DNA of 7,625 nucleotides from Treponema sp. (GTDB lineage: Bacteria > Spirochaetota > Spirochaetia > Treponematales > Treponemataceae), in contig JAILQA010000440.1 in the NCBI GenBank assembly GCA_024699205.1, positions 1 to 7,625 of the forward strand, written 5' to 3'. A model generated the notes under the pieces. The model made no database searches. It saw nothing but the letters and a program-made list of their open reading frames with translations, and had not been told where the DNA came from. Below, one piece after another: positions 1 through 6,790 of this stretch; within the stretch, counting starts at the first letter, position 1; every line of letters begins with the position of its first letter. Made by a program: the position numbers and the translations under genes.

Positions 1-1556
1 TAGATAATTTAGCATACTGTGTAGGTGATGTACTTTTGAGTGACGGTACAGTTATACCTTATAACGCTAAAAATATAGCCTTTACCCAGGAAGAAAAAGA
101 TAAAGCAATTGGTATTTTATATAGTATTGATGACGAGGGAAAACCAAGAGGCTGGTTGGGGCTTCATAACTCTGCAGGGAATAAGAAAGTAGAATGGTCA
201 CAAGCTGCTGATGTTAATTATGATAATATAATATGTACTCCAAGCAAAAGTGGAGAAGGGGCCGCTGATACAGTATCTTTTACAGGTGATACGGATGGTA
301 CTGATAACTTTTATGAATACATCAAAAGTATTTGTAAAACAAAAAAAGTGAGTGACTATAACGTAGTAACATATGACCCGCTTAGAAATGAATATAAATA
401 CTATGAAGCATTTGGATATTTGTCAAGCTACGGAACAATTTATAATCTTCCTGATGACTATAAAGAAGGCTGGTACATGCCGAGCATTGCAGAGCTTTGT
501 TATTTATACAGAAATATGACTGTTCTTAACAGTATACTGGAAGCATTAAATGGTGTATTATTGGAAAAAGATAATTATTGGTCAGCCTCGCCTAAAGGAA
601 ATGGTGATGTTAATGTATGGGCTCTTGATTTTTCTAATGGAAATATAGCAGCTTACGACAGAGTAAACTCTTTTATGAATGTATGTTGTATACGGGGATT
701 TGATGACATTACTAATCTGACTGCGAGTTATATATATTCAAGCGATAGCAGTATTATTAATGTCAGCTGGTTAAAGCCTATGCTACCAAATATTGATGGT
801 GTATACCTGAGTTACACAAAAAATGGACAAGAAATTGTTACAGACGAGAAGATGTCTAAATCAGAATACTCTATAAACATGGCCGATACTGATGTTGAAT
901 ATGTGTTTACTCTTTACGCAGTAGATACCCAAGGTAACAAAGGAAAAGAATCAACAGTAAAGATTACCCCAAAGAAGAATTCTGTTGGTGACCTGCTTTT
1001 GGCAGATGGTACAGTATTAGCTTTTAATGAGAACAATGTATTTTTGCCTCAAAACCAGAAAGACAATGCTGTTGGAATTTTATACAGTATTGATGATAAC
1101 GGAATACCAAGAGGCTGGCTGGGAATTCATTCTGAGCATTTTGACAGATTAGTAAAGAATGACAATTATATTTCTCAGTTAGAGAGAGATAAAAAAGCTA
1201 TTAACTGGACTAACATTTGTGAATTAGATTCTAATGCAGAAACAAATGCAAAAGAAGATTATCCAGTCTTTTATTATGCAAACACCTATGGAATAACATA
1301 TAATCTTCCCGAAGAATACAAAACAGGATGGTATATACCGAGCTTAGAAGAGCTTTTGTTTATATATGAAAAAATAGATATCATGACTTTTGTATTTAAA
1401 GTTTTAGATTCTGGATCAGAGGAGGCATTTGTCGGCGATTCTGCGCATATTCTTTCGTTAACATATAGGAATGGAGAATTTCAAACAATAGATTCCAATG
1501 GTAATGTAGGAGATAGGGATGGAGTGTGTTGGGTATATTGTATTCGGCCTTTTTAG
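1..1556 (+). CDS. DUF1566/Fn3 repeat protein, 5' end missing
   Basis: Function unknown; probably a surface or secreted structural/ligand-binding protein. The frame is open to the left edge (…NLAYCVGDVLLSDGTV), so the TTG at 36 is not a real start: it would cut through a repeat whose second copy begins NSVGDLLLADGTV. Counting residues from that TTG, a first DUF1566-like domain runs to about 222, with the motifs GILYSIDDEGKPRGWLG (26-42), GWYMPSIAELCYLY (145-158), YWSAS (181-185) and a closing CCIRGF. Residues 223-314 resemble a fibronectin type III linker (…VEYVFTLYAVDTQGNKG…). A second DUF1566-like domain (317-506) ends the protein at CIRPF. This fold family (C-type-lectin/FGE-like) is common in secreted proteins of treponemes and Bacteroidota. 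The second copy lacks a clear YWSAS motif, with FVGDSA in its place. Any signal peptide or anchor must lie upstream. The region is AT-rich compared with mnmG. The fold call is moderately sure; the role is not. Confidence 0.8.
   Translation, partial: DNLAYCVGDVLLSDGTVIPYNAKNIAFTQEEKDKAIGILYSIDDEGKPRGWLGLHNSAGNKKVEWSQAADVNYDNIICTPSKSGEGAADTVSFTGDTDGTDNFYEYIKSICKTKKVSDYNVVTYDPLRNEYKYYEAFGYLSSYGTIYNLPDDYKEGWYMPSIAELCYLYRNMTVLNSILEALNGVLLEKDNYWSASPKGNGDVNVWALDFSNGNIAAYDRVNSFMNVCCIRGFDDITNLTASYIYSSDSSIINVSWLKPMLPNIDGVYLSYTKNGQEIVTDEKMSKSEYSINMADTDVEYVFTLYAVDTQGNKGKESTVKITPKKNSVGDLLLADGTVLAFNENNVFLPQNQKDNAVGILYSIDDNGIPRGWLGIHSEHFDRLVKNDNYISQLERDKKAINWTNICELDSNAETNAKEDYPVFYYANTYGITYNLPEEYKTGWYIPSLEELLFIYEKIDIMTFVFKVLDSGSEEAFVGDSAHILSLTYRNGEFQTIDSNGNVGDRDGVCWVYCIRPF
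21..1553 (+). repeat. Two diverged DUF1566-type repeat units, 963 nt apart
   Basis: The protein segment starting VGDVLLSDGTV at 21 recurs as VGDLLLADGTV at 984, an offset of 963 nt (321 codons). Matching blocks are GILYSIDDEGKPRGWLG / GILYSIDDNGIPRGWLG, YGTIYNLPDDYKEGWYMPS / YGITYNLPEEYKTGWYIPS, and CCIRGF / YCIRPF. The first unit is followed by the Fn3-like linker (about 702-977); the second ends the gene. The matches are at the protein level with clear divergence, so this is an old domain duplication and not a recent DNA repeat. Confidence 0.8.
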
Positions 1557-1806
1557 AAACTAGAACCTGTCAATTAATAATGTTGTAATCTGTGCAGCTT
1601 CTTGCCTCTTTTTGCGGAATGTGTATTTACCTTCTGTATGGTTTTAGGGCGGTTATGATATAAAAGAATTATGATGAACTTAAAAAGGATTGTAAAAAGA
1701 TTGAATAGTAGAAATAATATGAAAATCAATTTCAGGGCAGCAATAATCTGAGAAATCATAAAAAAAAATTCAAAGACTTTCCAAAAATACTGCACTTTTT
1801 TTTCGT

Positions 1807-1835
1807 TTTACAACTATATTATATATGTATATATT
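1807..1835 (+). promoter_or_regulatory. Sigma-70-like promoter of the Rpn-type gene
   Basis: A -35 box TTTACA (1807-1812) and a -10 box TATATT (1830-1835) are 17 nt apart, each with one mismatch to consensus. Transcription would start near 1842 and leave a leader of about 144 nt before the ATG at 1986. The region is very AT-rich, so chance matches are possible. Confidence 0.5.
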
Positions 1836-1902
1836 TGCACTTCTTTAAATTTCCCCATCAAACACAGGCATTACATAAAGTTTAATTCCCCTTTTTTCCC
1901 TA

Positions 1903-1910
1903 GGGGGGGG
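1903..1910 (+). repeat. Poly-G tract (G8) in the leader
   Basis: Eight consecutive G follow a C/T-rich stretch (…ttttttccctag…) and lie about 75 nt upstream of the start codon, within the predicted transcript leader. Mononucleotide G tracts are prone to slipped-strand length change; in T. pallidum such tracts upstream of tpr genes alter expression. Any such role here is inference. Confidence 0.6.
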
Positions 1911-1924
1911 CCATTTTTTGTTTA

Positions 1925-1960
1925 GGGACACTTTGAGCAGAAAGTTTATCTGCCCGTCCC
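1925..1960 (+). promoter_or_regulatory. Two-tier hairpin in the leader, just upstream of the RBS
   Basis: The outer stem GGGAC (1925-1929) pairs with GTCCC (1956-1960), and the inner stem GCAGA (1937-1941) pairs with TCTGC (1949-1953) around a 7-nt loop. The internal loop is asymmetric (7 nt and 2 nt). No T-run follows, so it is not an intrinsic terminator. It ends 13 nt before the Shine-Dalgarno site and could affect translation. Both stems are only 5 bp. Confidence 0.35.
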
Positions 1961-1973
1961 AGAACAAAATTAT

Positions 1974-1978
1974 GGAGG
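1974..1978 (+). promoter_or_regulatory. Ribosome binding site GGAGG
   Basis: A perfect GGAGG lies 7 nt before the ATG at 1986. It fixes the start of the Rpn-type gene. Confidence 0.85.
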
Positions 1979-1985
1979 ACAAAAT

Positions 1986-2813
1986 ATGTCAAACTATTAT
2001 GATTCAAACCTTACCCCAGAGGAAAAATGGGAAAAAGCAACCATCGCCAACAACTTCATCTTCTACAAAGTCATGCGCAATAATCCTGATGTCTGCAAGG
2101 AATTGCTCGAAATCCTTCTGGAAATTGAAATTGACCATATTGAGATACGCGGTGAAGAGACTGTAGAAATTGATTTTGGTAGCAAAGGCATACGGCTTGA
2201 TGTTTACGCAAAGAATACTAGTCAGGCTTTTAATCTAGAGATGCAGGCCACTGACACAAAAGAGCTTCCAGAAAGAGCAAGGTACTATCAGGGAAGCATT
2301 GATGTCGACTGCCTTAAGTCTGGCCAGATTTATAAGGACTTAAAAGATTCCTATGTAATTTTCATCTGTATTCCTGATATTTTTGGTAAGGGACTCGCAC
2401 GTTATAGCTTTGAAAACTTATGCCGGGAAAACACCAACATCCGACTGAACGACAGGGCCTATAAATACTTTTTTATTGCCTCGAACTGTGATAAAATATT
2501 GAATGAAAAGCAGAAAGCATTTTTGAAGGTTGTTGTCGGTCAAAAGGCCAGCGATATTTTTTCGAGGAAAATTGAGGAACTGACACAAGACGCCAAGCAT
2601 AATACACAATGGAGGCATCAGTATATGGAATGGGAAAGACAGAGAACTTATGATTTTGAAAATGGCAAGGAAGCTGGAATTGAAGCTAAAGCCGTAGAAG
2701 ATGCTATAGAGTTCCTTAAAAAAGGAATTTCTCCAGAAACAATAGCTGAATGTATAAGGCTTCCATTAGAAAAAGTGCTTGAGCTACAAAAAGGCATTCT
2801 TCTAGAAGTATAA
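1986..2813 (+). CDS. Rpn/PD-(D/E)XK nuclease family protein
   Basis: This 275-residue protein matches the family often annotated 'putative transposase' or 'recombination-promoting nuclease' (Rpn; PDDEXK_2/TIGR01784 type). The nuclease core is visible: LDVYA with D72 and NLEMQ with E85 and Q87, the D…ExQ variant of PD-(D/E)XK. It is followed by RARYYQGSIDVDCLKSG (98-113) and YVIFICIPDIFGKGLARYSF (123-142), which are typical of the family. The C-terminal tail (about 247-268, ISPETIAECIRLPLEKVLEL) is the small helical motif seen at the end of many members. Known members are DNA endonucleases that act in trans, raise recombination and occur in many genomic copies; Rpn proteins have also been linked to phage defence. 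No terminal repeats are seen around this gene, so it is not shown to be mobile itself. It appears intact, with all expected motifs, a good RBS and its own promoter. The true biological role is uncertain. Confidence 0.85.
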   Translation: MSNYYDSNLTPEEKWEKATIANNFIFYKVMRNNPDVCKELLEILLEIEIDHIEIRGEETVEIDFGSKGIRLDVYAKNTSQAFNLEMQATDTKELPERARYYQGSIDVDCLKSGQIYKDLKDSYVIFICIPDIFGKGLARYSFENLCRENTNIRLNDRAYKYFFIASNCDKILNEKQKAFLKVVVGQKASDIFSRKIEELTQDAKHNTQWRHQYMEWERQRTYDFENGKEAGIEAKAVEDAIEFLKKGISPETIAECIRLPLEKVLELQKGILLEV

Positions 2814-2834
2814 AAAAGCAGATAAAGCCATTAT

Positions 2835-2863
2835 TTGCAACAAACCGTGCAGAATAGTATAAT
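2835..2863 (+). promoter_or_regulatory. Near-consensus sigma-70 promoter of mnmG
   Basis: TTGCAA (2835-2840), a 17-nt spacer and a perfect TATAAT (2858-2863). Transcription should start near 2870. This is downstream of the ATG at 2864 and only about 3 nt before the ATG at 2873, implying a nearly leaderless message. No terminator is visible between the Rpn-type gene stop (2813) and this promoter. Confidence 0.65.
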
Positions 2864-2872
2864 ATGCGGAAT

Positions 2873-4960
2873 ATGGCTTTTTATGATTATTATGATGTTG
2901 CGGTTGTTGGGGCAGGACACGCCGGAATTGAGGCGGGACTTGCCTGTGCAAGGATGGGGCTTAAAACACTTTTGATTACGCAGACCCCGGATGCAATTGC
3001 AAGAATGAGCTGCAATCCTTCGATTGGTGGTATTGCAAAAGGAAATATTGTACGCGAAATAGATGCTCTTGGCGGTGAAATGGCAAAAATCATTGATAAA
3101 ACAATGATTCAGTTCCGTTTACTTAATAAAAGCCGCGGACCTGCTGTTCAGGCTCCACGTTCTCAGGCAGATAAGATTGCATATTCTCAGACTGCACGCC
3201 TTACTGTAGAAACTACACCTAATTTATATACTTTGATGGACACGGTTGTTGATATTCTTACCACTGCAAGTTCGACGCCGCTCCCACCAAATGCAGACAG
3301 TCAGGCTGAAAAAGGCACAATTCCTGGTGAACGTCGCGGAAATGCCGATAGCAACATAACAGAAGAAAATTATGCAAGTCAGGCAGCCCGAAGTGGAATG
3401 CGTCAGAAAGTTACTGGACTTGTAACAGAGCGCGGAAGAATAATCCCTGTTCGCTCAGTTGTTCTGACTACGGGAACCTTCCTTGGTGGACGCATTTTTA
3501 TTGGTGAATACGATGCTCCTTGTGGCCGCGTTGGTGAGCCTGCTGCTTATGGACTTACAGCAAGCCTTCACCGCCTTGGTTTTACTACAGGCCGTCTTAA
3601 AACAGGAACTCCGCCTAGAATTTTAAAGCGCACGATTGATTTTTCTAAACTGGAAGAACAGCCTAGCGATACAGAAGTAATTCCATTCTCATTTGATGAT
3701 AAGGAAGTGAACCGCCCTCTGGTTCCTTGCCATGTTGTTTATACGAACGAAGAAACCCATAAAATTATCCGTGAAAATATTGGTCGTTCGCCTTTGTACA
3801 GCGGAAAAATCTCTGGAATAGGGCCGCGCTATTGTCCTTCTATTGAAGACAAGGTTATGCGTTTTAAGGAAAGAGACCGCCATCAGATTTTTGTTGAGCC
3901 GGAAGGTCTTTCTACTGATGAAATGTATTTGAACGGTCTTTCGTCTTCCCTGCCGGAATGTGTTCAGGATGCCTTTATGCACACAATGGTTGGTTTTGAA
4001 AATGCAGTTCAGTCTCGTCCGGGCTATGCTGTTGAATATGATTATGTTGAACCTACTCAGTTGTACCCGACTCTTGAAACAAAGCGAGTTGCGGGACTTT
4101 TTGATGCTGGTCAAATCAACGGTACCAGCGGGTATGAAGAAGCTGCCGGTCAGGGACTTGTTGCTGGAATCAATGCCGGACTTTATGCCCGTGCTCATAT
4201 TTCTTTGTGTGGTCCGCTTAGTGAATTACCTCATACAATGAACGGTACGCCTACATCAATGGAAAAGGGTGCATTTAATCTTCATGCAAATATGAGTAAA
4301 GAAGAATTACATCACTTTGCAGAAATGAGTGAGCGTGAAACAAAGGAATTGAATGATTTTATCTGCGGTGTTCAGAAAGCTGCCGGTTATGAAGCTTTTG
4401 AAAAAATACCTGAATATGAGCCAGTGATTATTGGCCGTGATGAAGGTTATATTGGTGTTTTGATTGATGATTTGGTAACGCTTGGTACAAAGGAACCTTA
4501 CCGAATGTTTACTGCTCGAGCTGAATACCGTCTTAAACTCCGTCATGATACTGCTGACCGACGTCTTGCAAAATATGCTTACCGTGCAGGGCTTAAAACA
4601 AAGGCCCAGTATGAAGCTATTGAATCAAAATACGCCCGTCTTGCCGAAATTGAAGCTCTTTTATTGAAGAAACCTGATGCCGAAAATCCTGGTTATGATG
4701 AAGCAGATTGGGAAGAAGCTAAGATTGACGCAAAATACAAATATTACATAGAAAAGCAGGATAAGCGTGTTGCAAAGCTGCATAAAATGGAGAACACTCA
4801 TATCCCACCTGATTTTGACTATGGTTCAATTCCATCTCTTTCTGCAGAAAGCCGCATGAAGCTTGAAAAGGTTCGTCCGATAACGCTAGGTCAGGCAAAC
4901 CGAATAAGTGGCATCAGAAACAGTGACATTATGCTGCTGATGGTTTATTTGAAAAGATAA
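2873..4960 (+). CDS. mnmG: MnmG (GidA), tRNA cmnm5U wobble-uridine modification enzyme
   Basis: MnmG works with MnmE, using FAD, NADH and methylene-tetrahydrofolate, to add the carboxymethylaminomethyl group to U34 of certain tRNAs in the cytoplasm. The protein has the FAD-binding GAGHAG near the N-terminus (13-18), the conserved cysteines in MSCNPSIGG (C47) and GPRYCPSIEDK (C321), and the signature AGQINGTSGYEEAAGQG (412-428). The C-terminal helical region (LGQANRISGI…) is the MnmE/tRNA-contact domain in relatives. I chose the ATG at 2873 over the in-frame ATG at 2864 because the latter abuts the -10 box and lies upstream of the predicted transcript start; the 2873 start also puts the first cysteine at 47, as in E. 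coli. The result is 695 residues against 629 in E. coli. The excess comes from two insertions (about 131-178 and 442-516), partly offset by a shorter C-terminal segment. The identity is very sure. Confidence 0.97.
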   Translation: MAFYDYYDVAVVGAGHAGIEAGLACARMGLKTLLITQTPDAIARMSCNPSIGGIAKGNIVREIDALGGEMAKIIDKTMIQFRLLNKSRGPAVQAPRSQADKIAYSQTARLTVETTPNLYTLMDTVVDILTTASSTPLPPNADSQAEKGTIPGERRGNADSNITEENYASQAARSGMRQKVTGLVTERGRIIPVRSVVLTTGTFLGGRIFIGEYDAPCGRVGEPAAYGLTASLHRLGFTTGRLKTGTPPRILKRTIDFSKLEEQPSDTEVIPFSFDDKEVNRPLVPCHVVYTNEETHKIIRENIGRSPLYSGKISGIGPRYCPSIEDKVMRFKERDRHQIFVEPEGLSTDEMYLNGLSSSLPECVQDAFMHTMVGFENAVQSRPGYAVEYDYVEPTQLYPTLETKRVAGLFDAGQINGTSGYEEAAGQGLVAGINAGLYARAHISLCGPLSELPHTMNGTPTSMEKGAFNLHANMSKEELHHFAEMSERETKELNDFICGVQKAAGYEAFEKIPEYEPVIIGRDEGYIGVLIDDLVTLGTKEPYRMFTARAEYRLKLRHDTADRRLAKYAYRAGLKTKAQYEAIESKYARLAEIEALLLKKPDAENPGYDEADWEEAKIDAKYKYYIEKQDKRVAKLHKMENTHIPPDFDYGSIPSLSAESRMKLEKVRPITLGQANRISGIRNSDIMLLMVYLKR

Positions 4961-4969
4961 AACGATTTT

Positions 4970-4996
4970 GCGGGGATGTATTGTTTTACACCCTGC
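4970..4996. terminator. Weak hairpin between the convergent genes
   Basis: GCGGGGATGTA (4970-4980) pairs with TACACCCTGC (4987-4996) around loop TTGTTT, giving 10 pairs with one G·T and one bulged A. It spans the 25-nt gap between mnmG and the convergent methyltransferase and overlaps the last codons of the latter. No T-run follows directly on the + strand; on the - strand TTTT follows only after a short gap. It is at best an imperfect bidirectional terminator. Confidence 0.3.
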
Positions 4997-5759
4997 ATGC
5001 ACAGACTGTATGACTGCCTGCTCCGAGAAGTTCTAGGCGGGAACAGTTTGCTTTCTGGTATTCTATAAAGGCAGAAAACTCTTCTTCTGACATTTCGTTG
5101 AGTTCGCGGCGCATGTAGTCGGCGGGTCCGTCGGCAGAAATTATTTTTATACATTCAAGCTTTGCTTTTTGGTTCAGGCGGTTTATATCGTCCAGGCGTA
5201 CGTAATCGTATAAATCTTCCTGCGTGCTGATTGTGTGAAAATCCTTTGTGAGTCCACCTTTTTCCTGTACTGCGGCAAAGTTATGTTCCTTAAAACAATA
5301 GGTGATTACAGAATAATCGTCCATAACGTAAGCGCAAAGAATTATTCCGCCAGTTTTTGTAACACGCTTTGCTTCTTCCAGAGCTTTTAGTTTTTCTTCG
5401 TCGCCGTGAAGGTGATAGAGAGGCCCGAATACAAGAGTAAGGTCAAAGCTTTTATCCTGCAAAAATGGAATTGAACGGGCGTCTCCCTGCCAGGTTTTTA
5501 CGTTTTCGTGTTTTGAGCGTAAGACTTCCAGATTGCGTTTTACCAGTTCTACGGCAGTTACATCGTGCCCTTCCTTAGCAAGCGCAATAGAATAACGCCC
5601 TGTCCCCGCACCAAGGTCAAGGATTTTTAGCGGCTGGGCCGAAATGCTTTTTATGCATTCGTGGATAAATGCCATTGTAACTTCAAATTCTACTCTTCCA
5701 TGTCGGGTTGTGAGGCGGTGATCTTCGTTGAATTTATTGTAGTATTGTTCAAGCGTCAC
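4986..5759 (-). CDS. Class I SAM-dependent methyltransferase
   Basis: This 257-residue cytoplasmic methyltransferase has an unknown substrate. It shows the Rossmann-fold SAM site: motif I ILDLGAGTGRYS (46-57), an acidic residue at the end of strand 2 (VTAVEL, E71) for the ribose, GDARSIPF (92-99) with D93 near the adenine, and LVFGPLYHLHG (109-119) as motif IV. The N-terminal YYNKFNEDHRLTTRHGRVEF (7-26) is shared by a set of poorly characterised UbiE-like methyltransferases in Firmicutes and spirochaetes. It starts with GTG at 5759, immediately after and in frame with the stop codon of the upstream deaminase. There is no clear Shine-Dalgarno site of its own, so translation probably depends on ribosomes finishing the deaminase. 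An ATG at residue 29 would lose the conserved N-terminus and is unlikely. The operon position suggests shared regulation with the deaminase but does not reveal the substrate. Confidence 0.88.
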   Translation of the reverse strand: MTLEQYYNKFNEDHRLTTRHGRVEFEVTMAFIHECIKSISAQPLKILDLGAGTGRYSIALAKEGHDVTAVELVKRNLEVLRSKHENVKTWQGDARSIPFLQDKSFDLTLVFGPLYHLHGDEEKLKALEEAKRVTKTGGIILCAYVMDDYSVITYCFKEHNFAAVQEKGGLTKDFHTISTQEDLYDYVRLDDINRLNQKAKLECIKIISADGPADYMRRELNEMSEEEFSAFIEYQKANCSRLELLGAGSHTVCACRV

Positions 5760-6779
5760 TTATTTAATTTTCCAGGCGGCATCAACGGCTTTAAGGGCAG
5801 CTTTCTTTTCTTCATCGGTCATAAAGGATGCGATGTAACTGTTCTTAACAAGCTGTTTGATTTCGTCCATGGTAAATTTAAGGCTCTTAACACAAATCCA
5901 GAATTCGTCGAGAAGTGTTGTCTTAAAGAATACCGGATCGTCGGTGTTGATTATAACCATCATGCCCATATCAAAGTATTTTCGTACCGGATGATAGCGG
6001 GCAAGTTTAACGACTTTTTTAGTAAAGGTATTAGATGTAATACAGATTTCGATTGGAAGCTGAGTTTTAACGAGTTCTTCCATAAGTTTTTTGTCCTGAA
6101 TTGCTGTAACGCCGTGACCGATTCTCTGTGCATGAAGATAATTGATTGAATCCCAAATTGATTCAGGGCCAACGTCTTCGCCGGCATGAGCAACTGCTTT
6201 GTAACCTTCTTTAAGTGCAAGTTCAAATACAGGAGCGAACTCTTTTGCAGGACCTTTTGCTTCTGCGCCACCAAGACCAATACCGATGATGTCTTCGCAA
6301 GGATAAGATTTGAACATTTCGTAGTTTTTCATTGCATTTTCGCAGCCGAAAGTTCTTGAAACATCCATAAGGAGTTTGATCGTAATTCCGTCTTTTTCCT
6401 TGATGCGCTTAATCTGTTTGTGGAAAATTTCGACCATCTTTTTGTAGCTGAAACCTTTTTTGATAAAGGCGGATGGAGCAAAGAAGGCTTCACAATAGTT
6501 GATTCCGTTTTTAACAAGGTATTTTTCCAGTTCTTTGAAGACCAGATTGAAGTCTTTTTCGGAAGTATACATATCCTGAATTTTTAGGAAGGACTGAATG
6601 AATCCGTTTAAGTCGTTATAGGCAAAGAGAGCGTCCTGTTCTTCCTTTGACATTTCTTTACCAAAACGGTTCTTGTAAAGTTTTTTTACTCCTGCCATGG
6701 TGATTACGGCTTCAATATGGATATGAAGTTCTGCTTTTGGCACAGCTTTCAAAAAAGTCTTAAATTCTGATTTTGTCAT
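5760..6779 (-). CDS. add: Adenosine deaminase family protein
   Basis: The family converts adenosine (or adenine, in related members) to inosine (hypoxanthine) plus ammonia in purine salvage. Metal-binding and catalytic motifs of the ADA/TIM-barrel amidohydrolases are present (numbered from the ATG at 6779): HIH (H19, H21), VAHAGED (H198, E201), RIGHG (H222), CITSN and NTDDP (D280, D281). At 339 residues it is of normal family length. The start at 6779 follows a perfect AGGAG at a 6-nt spacing; an in-frame upstream ATG at 6806 would overlap that site and add nine residues outside the conserved region. Odd points are HIEA where classical ADAs have HLDG, and IGLGGAE where they have LAGDE; these residues line the substrate pocket, so true specificity (adenosine, adenine or another amino-purine) is open. 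It is followed without any gap by the methyltransferase, and its own promoter is predicted upstream. Confidence 0.88.
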   Translation of the reverse strand: MTKSEFKTFLKAVPKAELHIHIEAVITMAGVKKLYKNRFGKEMSKEEQDALFAYNDLNGFIQSFLKIQDMYTSEKDFNLVFKELEKYLVKNGINYCEAFFAPSAFIKKGFSYKKMVEIFHKQIKRIKEKDGITIKLLMDVSRTFGCENAMKNYEMFKSYPCEDIIGIGLGGAEAKGPAKEFAPVFELALKEGYKAVAHAGEDVGPESIWDSINYLHAQRIGHGVTAIQDKKLMEELVKTQLPIEICITSNTFTKKVVKLARYHPVRKYFDMGMMVIINTDDPVFFKTTLLDEFWICVKSLKFTMDEIKQLVKNSYIASFMTDEEKKAALKAVDAAWKIK

Positions 6780-6785
6780 ACATAT

Positions 6786-6790
6786 CTCCT
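6786..6790 (-). promoter_or_regulatory. Ribosome binding site AGGAG of the deaminase
   Basis: On the minus strand AGGAG precedes the ATG at 6779 by 6 nt. It decides the start against the longer frame opening at 6806. Confidence 0.8.

Larger units (their letters stand above)
1557..1985. other. AT-rich intergenic region with regulatory sequence
   Basis: These 429 nt hold no convincing gene. No good hairpin followed by a T-run is visible just after the stop at 1556. A small imperfect tandem repeat (taaaaaggattg / taaaaagattg) lies near 1681-1703. The right half carries the elements of the next gene: a promoter (1807-1835), a C/T-rich stretch, a run of eight G (1903-1910), a two-tier hairpin (1925-1960) and a strong Shine-Dalgarno site (1974-1978). 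A leftward open frame here (1795-1574) is judged spurious. Confidence 0.7.

Noticed and set aside
36..38. TTG as start codon of the first gene.
   Set aside because: The frame is open to the left edge and the upstream residues (VGDVLL) match the beginning of the second repeat unit, so the gene extends outside the window.
1574..1795. Leftward 73-codon frame for a hydrophobic peptide with a basic tail, resembling a small membrane toxin.
   Set aside because: GTG start with no Shine-Dalgarno site; its composition follows from AT-rich DNA read on the minus strand; it matches no known family.
1918..2166. Rightward open frame overlapping the Rpn-type gene.
   Set aside because: It lies mostly within the real gene in another frame and has no RBS or recognisable motifs.
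2799..2808. CTTCTAGAAG palindrome at the end of the Rpn-type gene as a terminator.
   Set aside because: The loop would be only 2 nt and the following bases are A-rich without a T-run.
1986..2813. A complete mobile element around the Rpn-type gene.
   Set aside because: No terminal inverted repeats or target-site duplication were found in the flanks, and the family is not proven to move itself.
3689..4198. Long (169-codon) antisense frame inside mnmG.
   Set aside because: The opposite strand encodes highly conserved MnmG motifs; the antisense product has no recognisable family and reflects codon usage.
5661..6149. Rightward 162-codon frame antisense to the deaminase and methyltransferase.
   Set aside because: Both minus-strand genes are clear homologues with conserved motifs; the frame has no RBS or family match.
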